A DNA stretch of 64,000 nt, taken from assembly GCF_036116635.1 (NCBI RefSeq), contig NZ_CP107995.1, positions 10,292,001 to 10,356,000 on the forward strand, in the 5' to 3' direction. Made by a program: the position numbers and the translations under genes. The stretch's first letter is position 1; each line of letters starts with the position of its first letter. Of this stretch, positions 48,509-55,924 are shown piece after piece. A model generated the notes under the pieces. The model saw nothing but the letters and a program-made list of their open reading frames with translations. It searched no databases and had not been told where the DNA came from. The DNA comes from Amycolatopsis sp. NBC_00345. Lineage in GTDB: Bacteria > Actinomycetota > Actinomycetes > Mycobacteriales > Pseudonocardiaceae.

Positions 48509-49708
48509 TTGAACAACACTGGCCGGCTCTCCGAGGACGTTTACACCGCCGCCGACGCGCGTCTCGCGGATGCCGACGCGCGCGTCGCGGCCCTGTACCC
48601 CGGTGAGCCGCCGGGACGCCGGCCCGTGCACACCGTGTACGTGCCGGCGTCCCAGTACCGCACGCGCCTGGTCGCCGACTGGGGCAAGCGGGCGATGCGG
48701 GTGTTCATCGAGGAGGGCGACCGGCTCGGCCTCACGCCGGACGTCGCCGAACGCGTGCGCGCCAAGCTGTTCACGGAGCCGATCGAGGACCTGCGGATCG
48801 ACTTCGAGGACGGCTACGGCCACCCGGGCGACGACGTGGAGGACGCCGCCGCGCTGGCCGCCGGGCAGACGCTCGCGACCACCGGCGGCACGCCGTTCGT
48901 CGGAATCCGGTTCAAGAGCTTCGAAGCCGCGACGCGACGGCGCGGCATCCGCACCCTCGACCTGTTCCTCTCCGGCCTGCTGGAGAACGGCCCGCTGCCC
49001 GGCGGCTTCGTGGTCACGCTGCCCAAGGTGACGGCAGTCGAGCAGGTCGAGGTGGCCGCGGATGTGCTGGCCCGGCTGGAATCCGCGTACGGCCTCGCCG
49101 AGGGCGCGCTGCGGTTCGAGGTGCAGATCGAGACCGCGCAGTCGATCCTCGCTCACGACGGCACGGTGTCGGTCGCGCGTATCATCCAGGCCGCGGCCGG
49201 GCGCTGTTCCGGCCTGCACTACGGCACCTACGACTACAGCGCGGGGCTGGGCATCGCCGCCGCGTACCAGAGCATGGAGCACCCGGCGGCGGACCTGGCC
49301 AAGCAGCTCATGCAGGTCGCGGCCGCGGGCACAGGCGTGCGGCTGTCCGACGGCTCCACCAACAAACTGCCGGTCGGCGACGCCCTGCCGACGGCCTGGG
49401 CCGAGCACCTGCGGCTCGTGCGGCGTTCGCTGGAGAACGGCTTCTACCAGGGCTGGGACCTGCACCCGCACCAGTTGCCGACCCGCTTCGCGGCGACGTA
49501 CGCCTTCTACCGCGAAGGCTTCCCCGACGCGGCGAAGCGGCTTCGCGACTACGCCGACCAGACATCGGGCGGAGTGCTCGACGAGCCCGCGACGGCTGAG
49601 GCGCTCGCGAGGTACCTGCTTGGCGGCTTGCACTGCGGTGCGCTGGAGGAGTCCGAGCTGCCGTTCGACCGGACGGAGCTGGACCGCTACTCCCGGCGCC
49701 TGGCCTAA
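48509..49708 (+). CDS. HpcH/HpaI-CitE-like aldolase/lyase family protein (DUF6986 type)
   Basis: 399 residues, TTG start at 48509, 13 bases after malate synthase and so in one transcript. PEP-utilising/aldolase TIM-barrel traits: VYVPASQYRTRLVADWGKRAM, EDLRIDFEDGYGHPGDDVE (acidic metal ligands), FVVTLPKVTAVEQVEVAADVL and FEVQIETAQSIL (Glu metal ligand). It resembles citrate lyase beta/malyl-CoA lyase folds but is longer and has its own signatures. A role in glyoxylate metabolism next to AceB is likely but the reaction is not known to me. Confidence 0.8.
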   Translation: MNNTGRLSEDVYTAADARLADADARVAALYPGEPPGRRPVHTVYVPASQYRTRLVADWGKRAMRVFIEEGDRLGLTPDVAERVRAKLFTEPIEDLRIDFEDGYGHPGDDVEDAAALAAGQTLATTGGTPFVGIRFKSFEAATRRRGIRTLDLFLSGLLENGPLPGGFVVTLPKVTAVEQVEVAADVLARLESAYGLAEGALRFEVQIETAQSILAHDGTVSVARIIQAAAGRCSGLHYGTYDYSAGLGIAAAYQSMEHPAADLAKQLMQVAAAGTGVRLSDGSTNKLPVGDALPTAWAEHLRLVRRSLENGFYQGWDLHPHQLPTRFAATYAFYREGFPDAAKRLRDYADQTSGGVLDEPATAEALARYLLGGLHCGALEESELPFDRTELDRYSRRLA

Positions 49709-49759
49709 ATCCGTTTGGGTAGAATTCCGGCGGTCTTTGTGCAGGGTGGGAAGGAAGAC

Positions 49760-51664
49760 ATGTCGGTCGAAACACTGGAGTTCCAGTCCGAGGCACGCCA
49801 GCTGCTGCAGTTGATGATCCATTCGATCTATTCGAACAAGGACATCTTCCTGCGGGAGCTGATCTCCAACGCCTCGGACGCGCTGGACAAGCTGCGCCTG
49901 GAGTCGTACCGGGACAAGGATCTGCAGGCGGACACCGACGACCTGCACGTCGAGATCGCGATCGACGCCGAAGCCCGCACGCTCACCGTGCGCGACAACG
50001 GGATCGGCATGAGCCGTGACGACGTCGTCGGCCTGATCGGCACCATCGCGAAGTCCGGCACCGCGGAGTTCCTGCGCAGGCTCAAGGAGTCGCAGGAGGC
50101 AGCCGGCTCGCAGGACCTGATCGGCCAGTTCGGCGTCGGCTTCTACTCGAGCTTCATGGTCGCGGACAAGGTCACGCTGGTGAGCCGCCGCGCGGGCACG
50201 GACGAGGGCGTCCGCTGGGAGTCCGAGGGCGAGGGCACTTACACGATCGAGCCGGTCGAGGACGCGCCGCAGGGCACCGCCGTCACGCTGCACCTGAAGC
50301 CGGCCGACGACGAGGACAACCTCTTCGACTACACGTCGCCGTGGAAGGTCCGCGAGATCGTCAAGCGGTACTCGGACTTCATCACCTGGCCGGTCCGGAT
50401 GGTGAAGCAGAACCCGCTGGAGCCCGACAGCGCTGAAGCCGAAGCCGACGCTGAGAAGGTGCCCGAGCAGGAGACGGTCAACTCGCGCAAGGCGCTGTGG
50501 GCGCGGCCGTCGTCGGAGGTCTCCGAGGACGAGTACCACGAGTTCTACAAGCACATCAGCCACGACTGGAACAACCCGCTCGAGACCGTCCGGATGCAGG
50601 CGGAGGGCACGTTCGAGTACCAGGCGCTGCTGTTCATCCCGGCTCAGGCGCCGGTGGACCTGTTCATGCGCGACAGCAAGCGCGGCGTGCAGCTGTACGT
50701 CAAGCGCGTGTTCATCATGGACGACTGCGAAGCGCTGATGCCGAACTACCTGCGCTTCGTGAAGGGTGTCGTCGACGCGCAGGACCTGTCGCTGAACGTC
50801 TCGCGCGAGATCCTGCAGCAGGACCGGCAGATCCGGATGATCCGGCGGCGGCTGGAGAAGAAGGTGCTCTCCACGGTCAAGTCGATGATGGCCGAGGACG
50901 CCGAGAAGTACGCGACGTTCTGGCGGGAGTTCGGCCGCGCTGTCAAGGAGGGCCTGCTCGACGACCCGGAGAACCGCGAGTCGATCCTGGAGATCTCCTC
51001 GTTCGCCTCCACCGAGGACGCCGAGAAGCCGACCTCGCTGCGTGCGTACGTGGCGCGGATGAAGGACGGCCAGGAGCACATCTACTACATCACCGGCGAG
51101 TCGCGCACGACGATCGAGAACTCGCCGCACCTGGAAGCGTTCCGCGCCAAGGGTTACGAGGTGCTGATCCTGACCGACCCGGTCGACGAGATGTGGGTCG
51201 ACTCGGTGCCGGGCTTCGACGGGAAGCCGCTGCAGTCCGTGGCCAAGGGCGAGGTGGAGCTGGACCCGGCTTCGGAGGAGCAGCAGACGGAGTACACCGA
51301 CCTGCTGTCCTGGATGACGACCACGCTGGCGGACACCGTCAAGGAGGTCCGGCTCTCGTCGCGGCTGACCACGTCGCCCTCGTGCATCGTCGGCGACACG
51401 AACGACGTCTCGCCGACGCTCGAGAAGATGTACCGCGCGATGGGCCAGGAAATGCCGCAGATCAAGCGGATCCTGGAGCTGAACCCGGAGCACCCGCTGG
51501 TCACCGGCCTGCGCGAGGCCCGCACGGCGAACCCGGACGACGCGTCGCTGGCCGAGACCGCGGAGCTGCTGTACGGCATGGCGCTGCTCGCCGAGGGCGG
51601 CGAGCTGGCCGACCCGGGCCGGTTCCTGAAGCTGGTGGCCGACCGGGCCGCGAAGGCCCTCTAG
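49760..51664 (+). CDS. htpG: Molecular chaperone HtpG (HSP90)
   Basis: 634 residues. The N-terminal GHKL ATPase has LRELISNASDALDKLRLE, LTVRDNGIGMSRDDVV, IAKSGTAEFL and GQFGVGFYSSFMVADKV. The middle domain has LWARPSSEVSEDEYHEFYKHISHDW and GVVDAQDLSLNVSREILQQD; the C-terminal dimerisation domain ends VADRAAKAL. Complete. ATG 49760 has GGAAGGA upstream. It ends against a long hairpin shared with convergent pucR. Confidence 0.96.
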   Translation: MSVETLEFQSEARQLLQLMIHSIYSNKDIFLRELISNASDALDKLRLESYRDKDLQADTDDLHVEIAIDAEARTLTVRDNGIGMSRDDVVGLIGTIAKSGTAEFLRRLKESQEAAGSQDLIGQFGVGFYSSFMVADKVTLVSRRAGTDEGVRWESEGEGTYTIEPVEDAPQGTAVTLHLKPADDEDNLFDYTSPWKVREIVKRYSDFITWPVRMVKQNPLEPDSAEAEADAEKVPEQETVNSRKALWARPSSEVSEDEYHEFYKHISHDWNNPLETVRMQAEGTFEYQALLFIPAQAPVDLFMRDSKRGVQLYVKRVFIMDDCEALMPNYLRFVKGVVDAQDLSLNVSREILQQDRQIRMIRRRLEKKVLSTVKSMMAEDAEKYATFWREFGRAVKEGLLDDPENRESILEISSFASTEDAEKPTSLRAYVARMKDGQEHIYYITGESRTTIENSPHLEAFRAKGYEVLILTDPVDEMWVDSVPGFDGKPLQSVAKGEVELDPASEEQQTEYTDLLSWMTTTLADTVKEVRLSSRLTTSPSCIVGDTNDVSPTLEKMYRAMGQEMPQIKRILELNPEHPLVTGLREARTANPDDASLAETAELLYGMALLAEGGELADPGRFLKLVADRAAKAL

Positions 51665-51668
51665 GAGA

Positions 51669-51714
51669 CTCGTGAGTGTTTATGACGGTTAGAACCGTCA
51701 TAAACACTCACGAG
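51669..51714. repeat. Long perfect hairpin between htpG and pucR
   Basis: Arms 51669-51690 (CTCGTGAGTGTTTATGACGG...) and 51693-51714 are exact 22-base inverted copies with only AG between, so about 20 bp of stem and a tight loop. It starts 4 bases past the htpG stop and contains the pucR stop codon (51708-51710) in its right arm. The sequence differs from the hairpins at 20.7 and 31.1 kb. Probable bidirectional terminator. Confidence 0.85.
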
Positions 51715-53108
51715 CCTTTCCCCGCAGCCAGCGCGAGGTAAACGTCCACCTGCGCGACGAAATCGCCCAGGTCCATGCCCAGCAGCTCGGCCGCCCGGCC
51801 GATCCGGTAGCGCAGGGTGTTGACGTGGATGTGCAGCGCCTTCGCCGCCTTGGTCGGCGAGCCCGAGCACTCCAGGAACACCCGCACGGTGCGCACGAGG
51901 TCGGAGTGCTGCTCGGCGTCGTAGTCCAGCAGCGGGCCGAGCAGCCGCCGGCGCAGTGCCGCCCGCAGGTCGCCGGAGACGCCGGCCAGCAGCAGCTGGT
52001 GCACGCCGACGTCGGCGGCCGGGACCACAGCCACGGGCCCTTCGCGGTTCGCCGCCACCGAAAGCGCGTGGCGCGCGACTTCCAGCGCCCCCTTGGCTTC
52101 CGCCGTGGGCACGGAGTCGCTGAACCCGGCGAGCAGCCGCCGCGCCGTGAGCAGGGGTTCCACTGTGGACAGAGCGACTGTCGTCTCGGCAGCCCAGTCC
52201 TCGGGCCATGACCCGTCTTCGGCGACGAGGGCGTGGGCCTCACCGGGTGCGGAGTCCGTGATGGTGAACGTCGTGTCCGCGAGCAATTCCGTGAGGACGT
52301 CGCCGGCCTCCGCGCTGCCGTCCGTCCGCAGGGCGACGGCCCGGACATAACCGGTTTCCGGCAATTTCTCCGGAAGGCGGGACCGGGCACGAGCCCGCGC
52401 CAGGCCGACCAGACCGGCCAGCTCCTCCGCCAGCTCGGTCTGCGACGCGCTCAACGGCCCGTCGACGGCGAGCAGCCACGGCACGGCGTTACGGCCGTCG
52501 ACCGGCAGCACGGTCAGCCCGGCGGCGGCCGTCGGGCGGCCGTGCGCGGCGGCGAACCGGCGGACCGGCTCCGCGGGCGAGCCGGGCAGCGCCGCCGTCC
52601 CCGCGACCACCCGGGGCACGGCCGAGAGCACCCAGCACGCGGCGCCCAGCTCGGCGGCCGCGCGTTCCAGCAGCACCGGCAGCGGTGCGTCCTCGGCGGC
52701 GGCGGTCAGCAAACGTTTGCGCGCGCCGTCCGCGGCGGCCGCCAGCGCCAGCACCACCCGCTCGGTGACCACGGCGAACGACAGGTCGGGCGGCACTTCC
52801 AGCAGCGGGATCCGGTGCCGCGCGCAGGCTTCGACGACGTCGTCCGGGATGCCGCCCGAATCGGCGCCCGAGGCAGCCAGCGCGGCGGCCCCGGCGCTCG
52901 CCAGGGCGGCCACGAATGCCTCCGCGTCGCCCGGCGCGCGCCACCAGAGCAGCCCGGACAGCACCAGCTCGCCCGCCGACAGGTACCGGCCGGGGTCGGG
53001 CAGCTCGGTCACGTAGATCCGGGTCACGGGCCGGTCGAGCAGGGCGGCCGGGGTGCTCGGGTGCGGGCGCAGCCCGGGCAGGCCGAGCAGCGTTTTGACG
53101 GTGGTCAT
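51708..53108 (-). CDS. pucR: PucR-family regulator of purine catabolism
   Basis: 466 residues. N-terminal PucR domain TVKTLLGLPGLRPH...RPVTRIYVTELPDPGRYLSAGELVLSGLLWW, then a GGDEF-like middle region, and the C-terminal HTH_30 LVRTVRVFLECSGSPTKAAKALHIHVNTLRYRIGRAAELLGMDL. Members sense purine-degradation intermediates. ATG 53108 gives the canonical MTTVKTLLGL start. Divergent from the xanthine dehydrogenase genes with 124 bases between, including the dyad GCACCG-N8-CGGTGC (53167-53186). Its last codon and stop lie inside the hairpin shared with htpG. Confidence 0.88.
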   Translation of the reverse strand: MTTVKTLLGLPGLRPHPSTPAALLDRPVTRIYVTELPDPGRYLSAGELVLSGLLWWRAPGDAEAFVAALASAGAAALAASGADSGGIPDDVVEACARHRIPLLEVPPDLSFAVVTERVVLALAAAADGARKRLLTAAAEDAPLPVLLERAAAELGAACWVLSAVPRVVAGTAALPGSPAEPVRRFAAAHGRPTAAAGLTVLPVDGRNAVPWLLAVDGPLSASQTELAEELAGLVGLARARARSRLPEKLPETGYVRAVALRTDGSAEAGDVLTELLADTTFTITDSAPGEAHALVAEDGSWPEDWAAETTVALSTVEPLLTARRLLAGFSDSVPTAEAKGALEVARHALSVAANREGPVAVVPAADVGVHQLLLAGVSGDLRAALRRRLLGPLLDYDAEQHSDLVRTVRVFLECSGSPTKAAKALHIHVNTLRYRIGRAAELLGMDLGDFVAQVDVYLALAAGKGS

Positions 53109-53232
53109 CAGGCTTGTAGGAAAGCACAAACGGGTGGTGTTCCGCTGCGTCGGCTTTCATACCGGGGCACCGTTGCCGCCCGGTGCGTTTCGGCGTGTAC
53201 TGGGCTGTCTATCCGAGAAGAGGAGCCCGCGC

Positions 53233-54102
53233 GTGGACTTCCTGCGTCCCGAGAGCCTCGCCGAGGCGCTGGCTGTCAAGGCCGAGCGCCCCGACGCGGT
53301 GCCCATCGCCGGTGGCACCGACGTGATGGTCGAGCTGAACTTCGACCACCGCCGCCCGGCCGCGCTGCTCGACCTGAACCAGGTGAGCGAGCTGGCGCAG
53401 TGGTCGGCAAACCAGGGAGAGGTCCGGCTCGGCGCGGGCGTGCCGTACGCCCGCGTGATCGCCGAACTGGGCGAATCCCTGCCCGCGCTGGCCATGGCGT
53501 CGCGCACGGTCGGCTCGCCGCAGATCCGCAACCGCGGCACGGTGGGCGGCAACCTCGGCGCCGCCTCGCCCGCCGGCGACACCCACCCGGTGCTGCTCGC
53601 GCTCGGCGGCCGCGTGGAGGTCGCGTCGGTCCGAGGCCCGCGGTTCATTCCGGCCGACGAGTTCTACCTCGGCGTGAAGCGCAACGCGCTGGAGCCCGAC
53701 GAGCTGATCACCGCCGTCCACCTGCCCGCCTCGGCCGGGCCGCAGCAGTTCGCGAAGGTCGGCACGCGCAACGCGATGGTGATCGCCGTCTGCTCGTTCG
53801 CCCTGTCGCTGCGGCCGGAGAAGGCCGAGGTCGGCGCCGCCGTCGGCTCGTCCGCGCCCACACCGCGGCGGGCCCGCGAGGCCGAGGAGTTCCTGGCCGC
53901 CGAGCTGCCATGGGGCTCGCCGGACCCGCTGGCCGACTCGCTCAAGCGCCGGTTCGGCGAGCTGGTGGCCGGGGCCGCGGCGCCGATCGACGACGTCCGC
54001 GGGAGCGCGGAGTACCGCAAGCACGCCCTGTCCGTCCTCGCCCGGCGGACGCTGACCTGGGCCTGGGACGAACATCGGGGGAGTGGCCGCGAATGCGCGT
54101 GA
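53233..54102 (+). CDS. Xanthine dehydrogenase FAD-binding subunit
   Basis: 289 residues of the CoxM/XdhB type. FAD-binding blocks: DAVPIAGGTDVMVELNFDHRRP, VRLGAGVPYARVI, GSPQIRNRGTVGGNLGAASPAGDTHPVLLALGG, and the C-terminal CO_deh_flav domain. It passes electrons from the Fe-S subunit to NAD+ or another acceptor. GTG 53233 has AAGAGGAG upstream. It overlaps the Fe-S subunit gene by 10 bases. First gene of the PucR-controlled rightward operon. Confidence 0.92.
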   Translation: MDFLRPESLAEALAVKAERPDAVPIAGGTDVMVELNFDHRRPAALLDLNQVSELAQWSANQGEVRLGAGVPYARVIAELGESLPALAMASRTVGSPQIRNRGTVGGNLGAASPAGDTHPVLLALGGRVEVASVRGPRFIPADEFYLGVKRNALEPDELITAVHLPASAGPQQFAKVGTRNAMVIAVCSFALSLRPEKAEVGAAVGSSAPTPRRAREAEEFLAAELPWGSPDPLADSLKRRFGELVAGAAAPIDDVRGSAEYRKHALSVLARRTLTWAWDEHRGSGRECA

Positions 54103-54581
54103 ACGTGACCGTGAACGGCGAGGGCCGCCAGGCCGACGACGTCTGGGAGGGCGAGAGCCTGCTGTACGTGCTGCGCGAGCGGCTGGGCCTGCCCGGCTCG
54201 AAGAATGCTTGTGAGCAGGGCGAATGCGGTTCCTGCACGGTGTATCTCGACGACGTGCCGGTGTGCTCGTGCCTGGTGGCGGCCGGCCAGGTGGAGGGGC
54301 GCGCGGTGCGTACCGTCGAGGGACTCGCGGACGGCGACCGGCTCGACCCGGTGCAGCAGTCCTTTGTGGACGCCGGGGCCGTGCAGTGCGGCTTCTGCAC
54401 CCCGGGACTGGTCGTCGCGGCGCACGACCTGCTGAACCGCGTCGCCCGGCCCAGCGACGAGGAGATCCGCGAGGCGCTGGCCGGGAACCTCTGCCGCTGC
54501 ACGGGGTACGAGAAGATCCTGGACGCCGTCCGCTCGGCGGCCCTGACCAAGGACGCCGCAATCAAGGATGGTGTCGCGTGA
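54093..54581 (+). CDS. Xanthine dehydrogenase 2Fe-2S subunit
   Basis: 162 residues with both clusters' ligands: the plant-type ferredoxin site Cys40-Cys45-Cys48-Cys60 (NACEQGECGSC) and the helical site Cys99-Cys102-Cys134-Cys136 (QCGFCTPG, NLCRCTGY). It relays electrons from the molybdenum centre to FAD. ATG 54093; the stop overlaps the GTG of the deaminase gene by 4 bases. Confidence 0.95.
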   Translation: MRVNVTVNGEGRQADDVWEGESLLYVLRERLGLPGSKNACEQGECGSCTVYLDDVPVCSCLVAAGQVEGRAVRTVEGLADGDRLDPVQQSFVDAGAVQCGFCTPGLVVAAHDLLNRVARPSDEEIREALAGNLCRCTGYEKILDAVRSAALTKDAAIKDGVA

Positions 54582-55924
54582 AGACGCTGATTTCGAACGC
54601 CGCGATCGCCACCGTCAGCGGCCCGGAGTACGCCAGCGGGTATGTGCTGATCGACGGCGACCGCATCGCCGCCGTGGGCGAGGGCAGCTACTCCGGCTCC
54701 AGTGATGTGGACGAGCGCGTGGACGCGTCCGGCTGCCTGGTCACGCCGGGCCTGGTCAACACCCACCACCACCTCTACCAGTGGGCGACCCGCGGGATGG
54801 CGGCCGACCACACGCTGTTCCAGTGGCTCGTGGCGCTGTACCCGGTGTGGGGCCGGCTCGACGCGGGGATCACGCACGCCGCGGGCACGGCGGGAATGGC
54901 GCGGCTCGCGCTGACCGGCTGCACGACCGTCGCCGATCACCACTACGTCTTCCCCCGCGAGGGCGGTGACCAGGTCGAAGCGCTCGTCGCGGCCCGGCAG
55001 CGCATCGGCGTGCGGCTGCACCTGGTGCGCGGATCGATGGACCGCGGCGAGTCCGACGGCGGGCTGCCGCCGGACAATCTGGTCGAGACGACCGAGGCCG
55101 CGCTGCTCGGCACCGAAGCCGCGATCGACCGTTTCCACGACCCCGCGCCCGGCGCGCACCTGCGCATCGCCGCCGGGCCGTGCTCGCCGTTCTCCGTCAC
55201 CGAGCGGCTGATGTCCGGCGCGGCCGAGCTGGGCCGTCGCAAGGGCGTCCGGCTGCACACGCACCTGGCCGAGACCCTGGACGAGGAGCAGCAGTGCCTC
55301 GCCGAGGTCGGCTGTACCCCGGCCGAGTACGCGGACAAGCTCGGCTGGCTGGCCGGCGACGTCTGGCTCGCGCACACCATCCACCTTTCCGCCGACGCGA
55401 TCCGCCGTTTCGGCGCCACGGGCACCGGCTCGGCGCACTGCCCGACGTCCAACGGCCGGATCGGCGCGGGCATCGCCCCGGTGCGTGACCTGCTCGACGC
55501 GGGCGTGCCGGTGGGCCTCGGCGTCGACGGCGCGGCGTCCAACGAATCCGGCGGACTCGGCGAGGAGCTGCACCAGTCGTTGCTGCAGGCGCGCCAACGG
55601 GGCGGCCCGAAGGCGCTGACCACACGTGAGGCGTTGTGGCTGGGCACGATGGGCGGTGCGCGGTGCCTCGGCCGAGAGGCGGACCTGGGTTCGCTGGAGG
55701 TGGGCAAGCTCGCCGACCTGGCCGTGTGGGACCTGTCGGGGCTGAACTACGCGGGTATCACCGATCCGGTTGCCGCACTGGTGCTGGGCACGACGCCGCC
55801 GTTGTCCCGGCTGTTCGTCGGCGGCAAGGCCGTGGTGGAGGACGGCACGCTGCGCGAGGAGGACGAGTCCGCGATCGCGCGTGACCTGGCGGGCGCGAGC
55901 GCGCGGCTGCGGGAGGACCGATGA
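54578..55924 (+). CDS. 8-oxoguanine/guanine deaminase-like amidohydrolase
   Basis: 448 residues, metal-dependent hydrolase superfamily. Ligands: NTHHHLYQWATRG (His63-His65 region), HTHLAET, AHTIHLS and GVDGAASNESGG (Asp). LVTPGLVNTHHHLYQWATRG fits the 8-oxoguanine deaminase subgroup, which converts 8-oxoguanine to urate; guanine to xanthine is the alternative. GTG 54578 overlaps the Fe-S gene and the stop overlaps the molybdenum-subunit ATG, so it is embedded inside the xanthine dehydrogenase operon and feeds the same urate pool. Confidence 0.85.
   Translation: MKTLISNAAIATVSGPEYASGYVLIDGDRIAAVGEGSYSGSSDVDERVDASGCLVTPGLVNTHHHLYQWATRGMAADHTLFQWLVALYPVWGRLDAGITHAAGTAGMARLALTGCTTVADHHYVFPREGGDQVEALVAARQRIGVRLHLVRGSMDRGESDGGLPPDNLVETTEAALLGTEAAIDRFHDPAPGAHLRIAAGPCSPFSVTERLMSGAAELGRRKGVRLHTHLAETLDEEQQCLAEVGCTPAEYADKLGWLAGDVWLAHTIHLSADAIRRFGATGTGSAHCPTSNGRIGAGIAPVRDLLDAGVPVGLGVDGAASNESGGLGEELHQSLLQARQRGGPKALTTREALWLGTMGGARCLGREADLGSLEVGKLADLAVWDLSGLNYAGITDPVAALVLGTTPPLSRLFVGGKAVVEDGTLREEDESAIARDLAGASARLREDR

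Noticed and set aside
48488..51493. 1001-codon minus-strand frame opposite the CitE-like gene and htpG
   Set aside because: Spans two well-supported genes antisense; composition is that of a reverse-frame shadow.
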